Shown here: piece after piece, positions 11,843 to 23,138 of the stretch
How the letters are laid out: the number at the start of each line of letters is the position of its first letter
How positions within the stretch are numbered: the first letter of the stretch is position 1
NCBI RefSeq assembly: GCF_963675165.1
Contig: NC_087379.1
Location: 1,063,001 to 1,127,000, forward strand
DNA from: Halichondria panicea
Lineage: Eukaryota > Porifera > Demospongiae > Suberitida > Halichondriidae
Length of the DNA: 64,000 bases
Reading direction: 5' to 3'
Position numbers and translations under genes: made by a program
The notes under the pieces: generated by a model
Seen by the model: only the letters and a program-made list of their open reading frames with translations
Databases searched by the model: none
Told to the model about the DNA's origin: nothing

Positions 11843-12591
11843 CTATTTGAATGTGAGAGCTCCTACTAGGGCAACTCCTAAGCTGATTGCAGCCACTGTA
11901 CATGTGAGCCAGCGAGTAGGGTGGCGGTTCTCAGCTCTCTGGTTTTCAGTTCTCTCTTTGGCTTTCTCAGAGGCATCAATACTCACTGCTCCCTTGATGG
12001 CACCCTGGATGTGGAGAAATAAAAGTCAACAAAAAATATAAAACATGCAGTGAAATACAGTAGTCAAATACTTAATCTACACATGCATACAACAATCTCT
12101 TACCCAACCGCCATGCTCGAGAATCCACTGAGTGAAGTCGTGAAGAAATGTCGTCTGCCATCCAACGATACTGTCTATCAAGGGAGTCTTGTTCTCTTCA
12201 TACAATCGTTTCGCTAGTACGCTCGTGAAGAACAGCAGCACTGCAATCTTGCCCCACTTGATGTCGTCTACCATGAGCCTGGAACAAGAGTTTTGATATT
12301 CAGCATAGAGTTGTTGGTGAGATATGTCCAGCGTCTTCACTCTGCCCTCAATTTCTTGTTGATGCTTCAGTTTCAGGTCTTTACAGCAAGTTTCCAGCAT
12401 TGAAATCGCATCTTTAAAGCCTTTATTCTTCGCAAGGAGATCCCTCATAAGCTTGTCGTGGCTGTAGATGCATTTCAGTTGTATTCTGTCTTCTTTATGC
12501 TGAAAGCTTTCAGCATAAAATCCACGAGGTGATGGCTGATGGCACTGCTTTGGGTTTTGATTTGGTGAAGGTCATCTCTTGAATGGGCCAT
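11843..12591 (-). CDS. Bcl-2 family apoptosis regulator with C-terminal membrane anchor
   Basis: Exon 1 is 12591-12104 and exon 2 is 12004-11843. Exon 1 starts MAHSRDDLHQ and has a BH4-like HLVDFMLKAF, a BH1-like segment (DIKWGKIAVLLFF) and a BH2-like segment (WILEHGGW) ending exactly at a GTAAGA donor. Exon 2 (acceptor CATCCAG) encodes a charged linker and a hydrophobic anchor (VAAISLGVALVGALTF), as in anchored Bcl-2 proteins of outer mitochondrial or ER membranes. The family controls mitochondrial apoptosis by binding other Bcl-2 members; sponges are known to have such proteins. Oddity: the BH4 part and the rest are in different frames. The switch falls at a perfect 26-bp palindrome (12494-12519), so an indel, an assembly error or an unseen small intron must be considered. 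A safe downstream start is 12446 (MRDLLAKNKG). Confidence 0.8.
12494..12519. repeat. Perfect 26-bp palindrome in the Bcl-2 reading frame
   Basis: TTTATGCTGAAAGCTTTCAGCATAAA has the core CTGAAAGCTTTCAG and reads the same on both strands. It sits at the point where the Bcl-2 frame shifts by one. Confidence 0.85.
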
Positions 12592-13775
12592 AGTTGAAGG
12601 AGACTGGAGTGGAGGAGCGAGTTAGATTGGAGCGGAAGTTGGTTGGTCGGGATAACATCGATACACACTAATACAAAGAGCCCTCCTTATATAGTACACC
12701 CATAACCAAAGAATTTGTGGTTTTCTCAACGTCCGGTGTTATAATTGAAATATGAATATCATTAAATATCATTAGCACGGTAGTGCTAATAGGGTTGGGT
12801 CGAAAACAGCAAAAAGGCCCCCTCTGGATCTCACCCAAGAAGCAAGACAAAGTTATTTTGAGTTTATATATCTGTTGCCCATATCATTTGTGACATTTGT
12901 GTGAAATATGAACTGAATTGAACATTGTATGAAAAAGTTATAAGAACAGCAAAACTAAAAAAACAACCACTTTTTGTTCATCTTCTCCTCACGTTCATCA
13001 GTCAGATAATCTAGAGAACTGGAGGTCCACAGGACAAAGTAATGGCACCGTACTGTTCTCAATCGCCTTGGGTAGTGCAGTAACTAATCTGTTTTCCTCG
13101 AAGTTAAATTTGCTAGGGTGGAAGCTACGCCCTCTTTAACAGGTGCAGAGTTGAGGTCGCCATTGTTTACCTACTGAGCATGCTCAGACATAGCAGAAAG
13201 CATGGCCACACCCCTCTTATCTTAGCAACCACTTGAGGTCTATAGCAACAGTAGTGTTTTGCACTGTCGATTCTTACCGCTCCAGTTAATGCTCGAAAAT
13301 TATGTTGAAGCTCTTCATTGCATTCTGAGCCTGCTCTGTCTGGGCTTGTAATAATAAATTATTGCATGCATAAGACCAAAAAACTTATGAAAATTATCAT
13401 AACAGACACAAACTGCAACAGTGCAAATAAAAATTCAGTACAGTTGCTAGCTCTTTTTTATCGGCATAGTAAAGGTAGATTGCCACCTACTGAAGATATT
13501 TGATCTAGCTAGCACCATAGATAAATCTATGCTAGTACCTGTGAAGAAAAATTGTAGGTACAAACAAGTGTAAAAAAAATTTTTGAAAAAAATAATGGTG
13601 AGAAGTAGGGTTGCATGTTGGATGAGCCGCTGGCAAAAGGATGTGAACAAGATGGGTAACCCTAAAAGGAACGCCCATTAGAATAGACACAAAACGTCAT
13701 TACTTAAAATATTGTACGTGGTTTCTCAAGACCACTTTAATATTAACGCATGCATGCAGTGAAAAAAGTTTACAA
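12592..13775. other. AT-rich non-coding region
   Basis: Upstream of the Bcl-2 gene and presumably containing its promoter. It includes an inverted fragment of the repeat seen at 6868-7075 (about 12765-12870) and, at about 13560-13640, a partial direct copy of the arm of the foldback at 13776 (ACAAACAAGTG, GAAGTAGGGTTG). No gene is seen. Confidence 0.5.
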
Positions 13776-14313
13776 ACAAGTGCAAAAAACATTTTGTGAA
13801 AAAATGGGAAGAGTAGGGTTGGAAGAGCATGTGCACTGAAGTAACAAAAAGTTCGAAAACAAGATTGTGGGTTGGTATAGTCTTGCATGCTCCAACTAGT
13901 TGGGGGTGGGGCACGATCTTTAACAGTTGGGTCCAGCACTACTTCGAGTTTTGGGTGGGCAGGGCTCATCTGTAGAGTCTCAAATTTATTACACCATGTG
14001 TTTCGGTGCTGTAACAGAAAGAAACGTTAATTTGAAAAAGCCTCATTCAAATGTGTCATTAGCTATGTAGAAACACATGCAAGTTGATGGTCAAATAGGT
14101 GATCAAGCGTCTCAAATAAAGAAAGAGGTGTAATGAGAAGTAGTGCTGGACCCAACTGTTAAAGATCGTGCCCCACCCCCAACTAGTTGGAGCATGCAAG
14201 ACTACGTACTATACCAACCCACAATCTTGTTTTCGAACTTTTTGTTACTTCAGTGCACATGCTCTTCCAACCCTACTCTTCCCATTTTTTCACAAAATGT
14301 TTTTTGCACTTGT
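13776..14313. repeat. Foldback element with arms of about 170 bp
   Basis: The left arm (about 13776-13945) and right arm (about 14137-14313) are almost perfect complements; for example GGGTCCAGCACTACTTC on the left answers GAAGTAGTGCTGGACCC on the right. The spacer is about 190 bp. The mirrored frames found in the two arms are artefacts of this symmetry. Confidence 0.85.
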
Positions 14314-14872
14314 ACCACTAAGGAATGTGCTTGAAATTGCAGCTCTGCACGTGCAGGCTCTATGCGCATGCGCCTTATTGCATGCAAAATAAAATTGACA
14401 AACACAAAATTAATTATTACTGCAAGATTCCTTTAAACCGAACCAAAAATGATAAATATGCTTTCATACAAAATGTTATTGTCCCTAACAGTTTGTGGTG
14501 ACTCTTTTCTGACCAGTGCTCTCATGTATCTCCTGTGAGGGTGGGGTATTGTAATCATGGTGACTTTATTAATCACTTACTCACTGTACTTGGTATCGTC
14601 TAGCCTCCTTCACTGGCCTCACTCTCACACATTTACTCACTCACTTGTACTTCTTGTACTTGGCATTGGCTGTCTTTCTTTCCTCTCCTCCTTGTACTTC
14701 GCAACATAGGTTTACTGTATCAAGCACTGCCAGAACAATGCTTGAACTTGTGAGTAGACCAACCTACCCCCCTCAACTTCAATTGTAAACAAAAGATAAA
14801 CAAAAGTTCCTATCAAAATAATGGCACAATATAAGACTAGCTGGTTACATTATCGACTCACAGAATGTTGAG

Positions 14873-17259
14873 GTTCTCCTCCATAATTCTCCGTAGCACA
14901 GTCTCTTCGTCGTTCTTTACTTCCTCCCTTGAGTCCATCTCTGACCCTCCTTCAACAACCCCTGCCAGCTCCTTAGCCTTACCACAATATCTGGGGACAT
15001 AAATAACTACATGTCTACAGAGGATTTTATATGCTACTTAAATACAGCCACTGTTAACACCTCATTCACACACTGTGGGTATGTGTTTACTTGCCGTTGA
15101 TATAAAATGTGTATCAATCAATCTGAAGTCTTCTAGCTGTATGGGCTTAAAAAGAGGCCTGATTCTGAAAAAGCACCACTTATAAAATATAGATAGCCAA
15201 CGCTTTTTCCTAAAAACAGAAATGGACAATGTGGACCGGAAACTAATTGCTGATTTATACACACCGTATGGTAGCACAGCAACAGCTACTAAATGCATCT
15301 TTGAGGTTCCTAACTTCAATAATGGCCTCTGTTTTGATATACCTTGCCAACTATCCTGACCTTGGCATTCTGAGAGAGCTGCAGTGATGGCTGTATTGTA
15401 CGAGTGCCACCAGCCGAGGTACTGGACCAGAGAGATGACGCTGATGGCCACACCCACAACCACTCGGATGTCCAACTGGGGGGGTCACTCGATGACGGTC
15501 GTAGTGATAGTAGTGACGGTACACTTGCTCTGTGGGGGGGCAGTAACTTATTGTGTGAGTGTGTGTGGTTGGCGTACGATGCGAATGATGCTATTATAGC
15601 AACTATTTACTTCCTAAGAATGCATCTCTCTATTTATTTACTGATTCACTCCGTATCCTAGGTGATTTCCAGTGATTACGAGCCATATTTTACTTCCCCC
15701 AGGGAAGTATGGAATATGGCTCATATTTTTACTTCCTACAAGCACTATTCAACTTTTGAATCATCTTGACAATTTGTACACAGTAAAATAGCAATATAGC
15801 ACGCACAAAGTTTTTGTAGACTAGATGTATGTTGTGCTATTGTCATATTGACCTGAGCTAGCTAGCAGTCTAAGCTCATGAGGCTTGAAACACTGCAGTT
15901 AAATCCTTGCTCTGTGTTTCTAGTCAAGGCTGTGGCGCAGAGGTACTGTACTAGGTAGAGGAGTACAGTGCATGCAGTGTTGGTAGACTTGTGCAATGCA
16001 AATTGAAAACGGCAGCTGCTGATATTGGTGGGCGGGTCTGGTCAAAGTTTATGGCTTCCAGTAGAACCTAGCTGCTTGGAGAAGTAGCTAGCTCTCATAC
16101 TTGACAGCTATAACTGTTCTAACTGCATATTCTGAGGCACAAAAGTGACTGTGAGAGCAAGCTTGACTGTCTCTACTGATGTTCAAATGACTGTTTTGCT
16201 GTTTTATCAGTAAATAAATCAGTTGTTGACTGGTTGCCTAGTAATTATGGTTTATAAACGCCCTCGGCATTGGTTGGTTATAAGCCATAATTACTAGTCA
16301 ACCAGTCAATAACTATAACATAACAACTCCATTAGTATAACTATCCAATTAACAGGCAAACAGAGAACTGCCATTAAAGTAAAGTTATCACCAATTGCAG
16401 GGGAAGTGTCTCTAGTTACTAGTAGGTAGTGAGTAATAACTACCCCCTAGCCCTGTACCTACCAGGGTTCTCAAGCATGTAGTCATAGTTTGCTCTCTCC
16501 TCCTCATCCTTCAGTATCTCGTAGGTCGTGCTGATGAGCTAGAACCTCTCCCTAGCGGAGCCCTCAGCCTGGAGGGGGGAGTGAGGTATTAGGGGCACAC
16601 AAAGAAATGGAGAGTATAGTATTCATTTCATGAGGGGAGGAGGTACATACAATGTGTCTACACTGTGCAATTCACTTTACTATCATTAGATAAAGTTGCA
16701 AAGCATTTTGTGATGGTTTAGGACTAGCTGTATATCTACTGAGACTATTTAACCAACTCTCCCTCTTCTGTGACCTTGTTCTTGTCAGGATGGTACTCCA
16801 GTGTCAGGTGTCGATAGGCTCTCCTCATCTCAGCCTGTAACCAAGCAACAGTGTGTGAGCACAGTCAATAGCTCCACATGTACTTACAGCTGTGACATCT
16901 TTGTCCACTTGAAGAACTGCATGTAGGGAACGAGAATAATTATCAGCTAGTCAGGTGTTGGCCTGGATAATAGGTAGAAACGGCTCATACAGATAATTAT
17001 ACTGATACACCTGTTTCTACAAATCACAGCATCTCTAGTCAGCTCTAAAATGATTTACATGCATTGAACTAGCTGCATGGCCAGATCTAATAATCCACAA
17101 CTCCAACCCCACACACTCTGTCAATAGTGAGTGTAGGGACTGACCGTCATAGCAGCTCTCTCTGCCACAGTAGAGTCCCTCCAGGAGACCAGCAGCACTG
17201 GAGAACAACGCTGACAGAGCTAGAGCACAGGACACCAGGAGAACAGTTAGTGTCTTCAT
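14873..17259 (-). pseudogene. DNAJC25: DNAJC25-like J-domain membrane protein gene (damaged)
   Basis: Exon 1 starts at 17259 (MKTLTVLLVSCALALSALFS, a signal peptide) and runs to 17145, encoding LLEGLYCGRESCYD. Exon 2 (16916-16888) gives VLQVDKDVTA. Exon 3 (from 16834) gives AEMRRAYRHLTLEYHPDKNK with the HPD motif that activates Hsp70. Exon 4 (about 16565-16468) reads TYEILKDEEERANYDYML but has TAG at 16539-16541. Exon 5 (about 15475-15365) reads VDIRVVVGVAISVISLVQYL (membrane segment) then GWWHSYN, with a probable 1-nt shift after NTAI. Exon 6 (about 14993-14873) is acidic/basic (KAKELAGVV, EETVLRRIMEENLNI). A possible further exon is near 14640-14710 (KYKEERKER). Order and motifs match DNAJC25, an ER-type J protein. 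The lesions suggest a pseudogene or sequence errors. Confidence 0.75.
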
Positions 17260-17261
17260 CA

Positions 17262-17335
17262 GGAGAACTGTCCATGAGCTTGGAGGCCGGAGGGTCGTTT
17301 ATGCTGACATTGCAATAGTCTATAAGGGGGAGCTA
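17262..17335 (-). promoter_or_regulatory. Upstream region of the DNAJC25-like gene, recurring through the array
   Basis: The block GTCGTTTATGCTGACATTGC then AATAGTCTATAAGGGGGAG lies immediately before the DNAJC25 start. Near-copies without the gene body are at about 22014-22075, 31912-31975, 42324-42390 and 60026-60100. I infer a promoter fragment retained after the gene body was lost in other modules. Confidence 0.45.
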
Positions 17336-17417
17336 GGGGCTGGTTGCACTATTAATTTTCACTCAAAAATCAACATTAACTTTTAGCCATACAAAATATT
17401 ATTATCCACAACAATAA

Positions 17418-18003
17418 TCAAGAAATAGTTGTTGCACTTTTAATTTTGATACTAATTTTATGCACGGTAGATTGTGTTTCTCTTTCTTTGTTCCATCCCC
17501 CAATCATAAGGCACTCTGTTGGAGACAGTGACACAGAGGCAGCGTCTGCTATAGGAGATGGTAGATCACCAACGTAGAGCCAGGAGTCCATCGAGGACGA
17601 GTAGGAGTAGATCCTTTGAGTGACTTCACCTTCACTATCCTCTCCACCAACAGCAAAGAGGGTGTCGAATATCGTTACAGGGGAGGAACAGTAAGACGGT
17701 GTGTTGGATATTGTATTCCAGACAGAGTCGGCTTTGTTGGCACTCCCATCATCCTGTCGGTCTGCTGAGATGAGCTTGTCGACTTGAGCACCACACACCT
17801 TGTTTAGAAAATTGCCGTCACTTCCCCCCATTAGGTACACTGTGTTGTTGTAGACAATTCCTCTTTGGTCATAACAAGCATACGGTAGTCTGTCTGTCTC
17901 GCTCCACTGGGAGGTGCTGATGTTGTAGATCTCAACGTTATCAGTGAAGTCGCCATCGTCCAACACACCTCCTGCTACAATCAGATGTGTTGAGAGACTA
18001 ACC
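17418..18003 (-). pseudogene. Kelch-exon fragment B, lacking its N-terminal blades and kinase
   Basis: Minus-strand frame homologous to the C-terminal two thirds of the other Kelch exons, from LSTHLIVAGGVLDDGDFTDN to the end. At 18003 the homology stops abruptly and runs into the sequence that normally lies upstream of a kinase gene (AACGAGAAGGTCA, AAGCAAAAGGGGGCGTGG). A single deletion thus removed the first blades, the intron and the whole kinase exon. The frame remains open, and a chance start is available at 18026, but there is no kinase. Confidence 0.8.
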
Positions 18004-18086
18004 CAGAACGAGAAGGTCACAAGCAAAAGGGGGCGTGGCTACTTACAAGGTTTTGTGCATTATTTAGAATACCAACCAAGTCAAGG

Positions 18087-21000
18087 ATGAAAATGTAAGG
18101 AGCTAGCTAGGTCTAGTGCAAGTGTACTCACCTAGATCTCCTTCTCCCCCTCACTCAGTCTGGTGTGTGGAGATGTGGAGGGTCACACTCACTGCAGTGC
18201 CAGTGCATTTATTGTAGCTGCTGTTGTGTGTTGGATCTTTCTTTAGCTCTGACTGCCAGGAGGAGTGGAGCAAGTATCGGGAGGGGGTGGAAACAGGTAA
18301 TTAAACGATATTAAATCACCTTCCTCTGACATTTATTACACCCCCATGCACAGTGCCTCTACCGACGTTCATCCTTGGCCCGTGTTGGACTGAGCATGGC
18401 CAGTTCTATGGAGACTTGTCACGTGATGGAGGAGAGCTTTGCCCCAATGTCACATGTCTAGGTACAGTGTATGCATGTTGTTAACCACTCTATCAGTACA
18501 CACATGAGTCACACTCCATTACAGGTCAGCGTGGAGTGTACAGTGCGTCCAGTGGTCTGAGGGTGGCCTATCTCAGTGGGAGCTACCAGGGGAGGACCTA
18601 TCAGCATCAAGACAAGGGAGATAATCTATTGGTCAGTTCTCTTCCCAATCACCTGGAGAAGTTGTTGAACTAGTTTTTGTTTCTCCCTCTAGCGACCATA
18701 TTTCACTGACTCTGATGTGTCCTGGCTGGAGGGTCAGTGCAGTGGAGAGGGCTACCGTGGAGTGGACATTCTCCTCACCTCTGATTGGCCCGGGGCAGTG
18801 GACAAGTTCACAGTGGCTCCTGTGAGACCTAGCTCCCAGTTATTGTAGGATGGACCAGTACCTTAATAATACCTTATGCTCATGCAGGACGGACTGGACC
18901 TGAGTGCAGTGGGGGCAAAGCCTCTGAGTAAACTGGCCATGTGTCTCAAGCCACGCTACCATTTTGCAGCTCTACACCAAACCTTCTATGAGAGAATACC
19001 GTACAGGTACAGTACGTCCATCCCTGTATATTTAGAGTCTGCTAATAACAGGCTGAAAATAAGTATACACTTACGATTTAACATAATTATAATCTGAAAG
19101 GCATCTTTCTAAACATTCAGAAAATCAGAAAATGAATGTAATTGACCAACGGAGCTAAAGTTTTGACCGTTCAAAAATACTTCATCAAAAATACTTCATT
19201 ATAATTATACGTACATGTTACATGTCCTCATCTTTAAATCCCTACACAGTAATACCTCCACAACTTTTGATGCTAACTGTATTGTGCTTCATTTCATGCA
19301 GGAATCACAAAATCCTCCAAGGCAAGCCACATCATGTGACACGATTCTTGGCTTTGGCTCAAGTGGGAAATCCAGACAAGAAGAAAAGAGTGAGTTAAAA
19401 TCATTCTAGTCCCATTAGTATTACATGTTATTAATGATGACATCATCTTCATACCTGCAGTACCTGTATGCATTCTCTGTCACACCCATGAGCTCCATGG
19501 ACGAGAAAGAGCTGACTCAGCAACCACCCACTACCACCAACTGTCCCTACACTGAACTAGTCAAATCTTTGGTAAGGAAAACTATTATCCTATAATGTCT
19601 AGCTATCGTTGAAGGGCCAATATACCAATTTTCCAAACAAGACTTCCGTTATGTAGCACTCTGAGAGTCCTATCTCTAGATATCACCATTTGTGTTGTAG
19701 TTTAAATCCACCATGTTTGCAGAGGTTAAAGTTTATTGTGTACCTACCCCACACACTGTGCAGAGGGAGTCTCAAGAGGAGGCTGGGCCTAACTTCTTCT
19801 TTGATCAGAGGGCTCTTGATTCAGCTCATAGCAAACAGAAGAGACAGCAGGACGGAGGACCCCCTGCAAAGAGACGACCTCCTCCCCAGCCCAGGGGGCC
19901 GTGCTGGTTCTATCTGGGGGGCAAGGAGGTGAAGAAACATCTCGTGGTCTTCATCGGAGATCATGTGAGATAGAGTGTGTTGTACTTGCTAATACTGCAC
20001 ATACAAGATACAATGTAGCTCACAAATAGCAGACCACTAACAGTTTGTATTGTATACCCTATATAGACGTACCTGGCTTTATCCAAGGGTGGGATGGTAC
20101 CAGAGCATGTGCTGGTCCTACCCATCGGTCACTATGCAGCCTCCACTGACGCACCACCAGTGAAGTGAGTTCATGTGCTGTGTGTACCACTGCTGTGTGT
20201 GTATAGTCATTGTTTGTATTGTGGAGAGTATGTTTCCATGCTCTGTGTGTACTATTTAGCAGTCTGTAGTGGTCAGCCTGTAAGCAGGCCACCCTCTATA
20301 ATACAGCCAGGTTAATGGGCCCCAAAGTCTCCATAGCATGTGTTTGGACCTGTGTTAGCAGACCACCTCTTTAGTACAGCCACTGTTGGTCTGCCCACTG
20401 TGTAAGCAGAGATCACTATACCATATATCATGCATGTACACTGTATGACCTGTGCTCTATTACTGTAGGAGGTTTTGGAGGAGCTTGGAAAGTTTAAGAG
20501 TGCTCTGAGGAAGTATTTCAACAGCAAAGATCAGTCGTGTGTCATCTTCGAGAGAAACTACAAATCACAGCATCTTCAACTACAGGTCAGTACCGTCAAG
20601 GCCGTATTATCATGTGATGTGATTGATACTGTATGGTTGGTGTGTTGAGATTAGGCTACAAGGTTTTGAGGGCAAACAGAGGAATGTGATTTCTCTTTTT
20701 ATGGTTCAGGGACTCTCTCTTTCAGCTGCCATAACTTGAATTCTGTTTCAACGGTTTTATGATTTACAAAGAGGCCATCTAGCAAAGATCGTGATGTCAT
20801 ACAATAATTTTATAGGTCTTTGCAATCTTATTTGTGAAGCCATTAGCATTCGCAAACTTACATAATTATGTGGAAACATTGTATAAATACGGTACATGTT
20901 AGTGTGTGTATGGTAGATGTGTTGACTGATAGTTGTGTATGGTTAGTGTGTGATGGTAATGGTGGTCACTGTAGGTTATTCCAGTGACCAAGATTCCATC

Positions 21001-21834
21001 TGATGCTCTGAGACAAGCCTTCATAGATTATGGGCGGAGTATGGGGGTGTGGCTTGAGACTGTGCCCAGGGAAACACCACCCTCAGAGGTAACACACACA
21101 CATCATAGTTGTACCATGTTCTACGTACCATTCTCTAAGCCTTTTATAGCCTCGATTCCAGGCCAATTAAAATACGGCCTGGTACCGATTGCATGGTGAT
21201 AGTGCGCATGCGTTAGTTTATTTACCAGAATCCCCTTTTTTCTTTCTCTCATCTATTTTGTATCTATGTACATCAGCTTAGTATTGCGTACACTGGTGTC
21301 CCATACTTCCTGGCAGAGTTTGATGATGGGGGAAATGTGTTCACAAGACCATTTTCTTACCAACTCACGCAGACAAACAACCAGATCACTGAATATAGGT
21401 TATAGTATGTTTCTACTACTGTGAGCTCATGAGGTAAACAGCACTCTCAAGTGAGTAGGTAAGAACATATTCGTGAGTCTCGTCACACCGACAATGCACA
21501 CCTCTAACCTTTCTATTGCATACTCAGCAAATGTCTCTTCCACAAATCTGTCATCATACCTATCGAGTGAACACACAAACTGTTCTAGTTCCTGGAACAA
21601 TACGTACGGACGTCTCTCTCCAATTTGGAAGGTAACTAAAAACCAATTAATGACATGTTGAATGCTTTTATTGGTTGCAATATCGGCTGCAGGGAGGTGT
21701 TGGCTGCTCCTCTCGTTCTGAATCTGCCCAATTGGATCAACTGGAAGTCGTGTCTGGCAACAAAGGACAAGGAGACGAAAGCTGCTCTAGAAATGAGGAA
21801 GAACTTTGAACCATGTTATTTTGATTTCACATAA
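18087..21834 (+). pseudogene. CWF19L1: CWF19L1-like gene, copy 2 (broken)
   Basis: Exons: 18087-18094, 18159-18186 (truncated), 18218-18296, 18354-18461, 18525-18631, 18693-18821, 18888-19006, 19302-19389, 19461-19571, 19701-19964, 20067-20159, 20469-20585, 20975-21088, about 21275-21395, about 21526-21631 and 21693-21834. A deletion of about 80 bp removes most of exon 2 with its donor (GGTCAC joins ACACTCACTG). A second small deletion removes pyrimidines before exon 3. The Cys of PCWFC, a probable metal ligand, is Tyr here. Exon 15 lacks 2 nt before LQFGR relative to copy 3. The middle exons are otherwise open. The last exon ends NFEPCYFDFT, like the animal C-terminus. Confidence 0.8.
21147..21290. 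mobile_element. Half foldback element at a CWF19L1 intron-exon junction
   Basis: It begins TAGCCTCGATTCCAGGCC and a hairpin (CCAGGCC..CGGCCTGG), matching one arm of the element at 30155-30713. It is cut at AGTATTGCGT, where the CWF19L1 exon (ATTGCGTACACTGG) follows. The element therefore supplies the sequence before this exon, including a CATCAG that could serve as acceptor. Confidence 0.6.
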
Positions 21835-22229
21835 CTGACAACGATGATTAATTTCTTTATTTTCACTTTTACTTTTGTATAATTGACGTTTTGTGTATTA
21901 GCTAGTTGTCCAATAATAATTATGGTTGGCCATATATATTATATAGTTATAGGAGTGCAGATCAGTATCAGTGGGCAATTATTTTCCTTGTCCCAATGTT
22001 GTATTAGAATGCTGTCCATGAGCTGGAGGAGGGTAGTTATGCTGACATTGCAATAGTCAATAAGGGGGAGGGGCTGGTTGCATGCTATACACACATTATA
22101 TACCTCTACTTATACTGTAACCTCTACTAGTAATTAGTACCATGCAAGCTAGTATAACATGTTTCACTCTAGAAAACAATTATCATGAAAATTTGGGTTA
22201 TTTATAATTTTATAATTATACCAAAACAA

Positions 22230-23138
22230 TTAAGAAATAGTTGTTGCAGTTCTAATTTTATACACAGTAGATTGTTTTCCATTGTTAAATCCCCCAATCA
22301 CTAGGCACTCTGTTGGAGACAGTGACACAGTGGCAGTGTGTGCTATAGGAGATGGTAGATCACTAACGTAGAGCCAGGAGTCCATCGAGGATGAGTAGGC
22401 GTAGATCCTTTGAGTGGCTTCACGTTCACTATCCACTCCACCAACAGCAAAGAGGGTGTCGGATATCGTTACAGGGGAGGGAAAGTAAGACGGTGTGTTG
22501 GATATTGTATTCCAGATAGAGTCGGCTTTGTTGGCACTCCCATCATCCTGTCGGTCTGCTGAGATGAGCTTGTCGACTTGAGCAGCACACACCTTGTTTA
22601 GATGATTGTTGTCAAATCCCCCCATTAGGTACACTGTGTTGTTGTAGACAATTCCTCTTTGGTTGTGACAAGCATACGGTAGTCTGTCTGTCTCGCTCCA
22701 CTGGGAGGTGCTGATGTTGTAGATCTCAACATTATCAGTGTAGGGACCATAGTCCAACACACCTCCTGCTACGACCAGATGTGTTGGGAGACTAACGACT
22801 GCTGGTGAATCCCTCGCTGTGGGCATGGGTGGGATCGTCAGTTTCCAGTTCCTTCCTTTGTTAAACACATGTACCACGTTGGATCTAGAGCGAGATGAAT
22901 CCATACCGCCAACTGCTACCAGTTCACCTTTGACCTGCCCTAGACCAAAATAGTATACAGGAAGTCTGGGCAGAGTTGACCAGACGTCTTGTGGCGGATC
23001 GTAACAGCGGACACAGCACTCGTCATCATCGTAATCACAGATTCCTCCACCATAGTAGACCTTGCCATTGATGGTTACCGCTCGCCCAACATTCATCTTC
23101 ATTGGAGCCTCAGAGCACTGACTGTAGGACAACTGAAC
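22230..23138 (-). CDS. Kelch exon of kinase-Kelch gene C
   Basis: The exon starts with GTTCAG after CCCTACAG (phase 0) and encodes about 300 residues with six GG-marked Kelch blades: YYGGG, VAVGG, VVAGG, YLMGG, FAVGG and VIGG. It ends KIRTATTIS. The predicted protein joins LTSKPQ of the kinase exon (24210) to VQLSYSQC. The intron is about 1.07 kb and holds a MITE. Variable stretches follow the GG pairs: ICDYDDDECC, MDSSRSRS, VLDYGPYT and FDNNH. An in-frame start at 23183 upstream of the acceptor would make a separate secreted-like protein; I consider it less likely because it lies in the intron. Six-bladed Kelch propellers usually bind proteins. Confidence 0.85.
   Translation of the reverse strand, partial: VQLSYSQCSEAPMKMNVGRAVTINGKVYYGGGICDYDDDECCVRCYDPPQDVWSTLPRLPVYYFGLGQVKGELVAVGGMDSSRSRSNVVHVFNKGRNWKLTIPPMPTARDSPAVVSLPTHLVVAGGVLDYGPYTDNVEIYNISTSQWSETDRLPYACHNQRGIVYNNTVYLMGGFDNNHLNKVCAAQVDKLISADRQDDGSANKADSIWNTISNTPSYFPSPVTISDTLFAVGGVDSEREATQRIYAYSSSMDSWLYVSDLPSPIAHTATVSLSPTECLVIGGFNNGKQSTVYKIRTATTIS

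Noticed and set aside
13700-14392. Two similar proteins on opposite strands (DPTVKDRAPPPTSWSMQDY)
   Set aside because: They are the same sequence in the two arms of the foldback element, with no splice or start support.
15384-15661. Plus-strand frames over the DNAJC25 exon 5 region
   Set aside because: Opposite strand of a recognisable DNAJC25 exon; no independent support.
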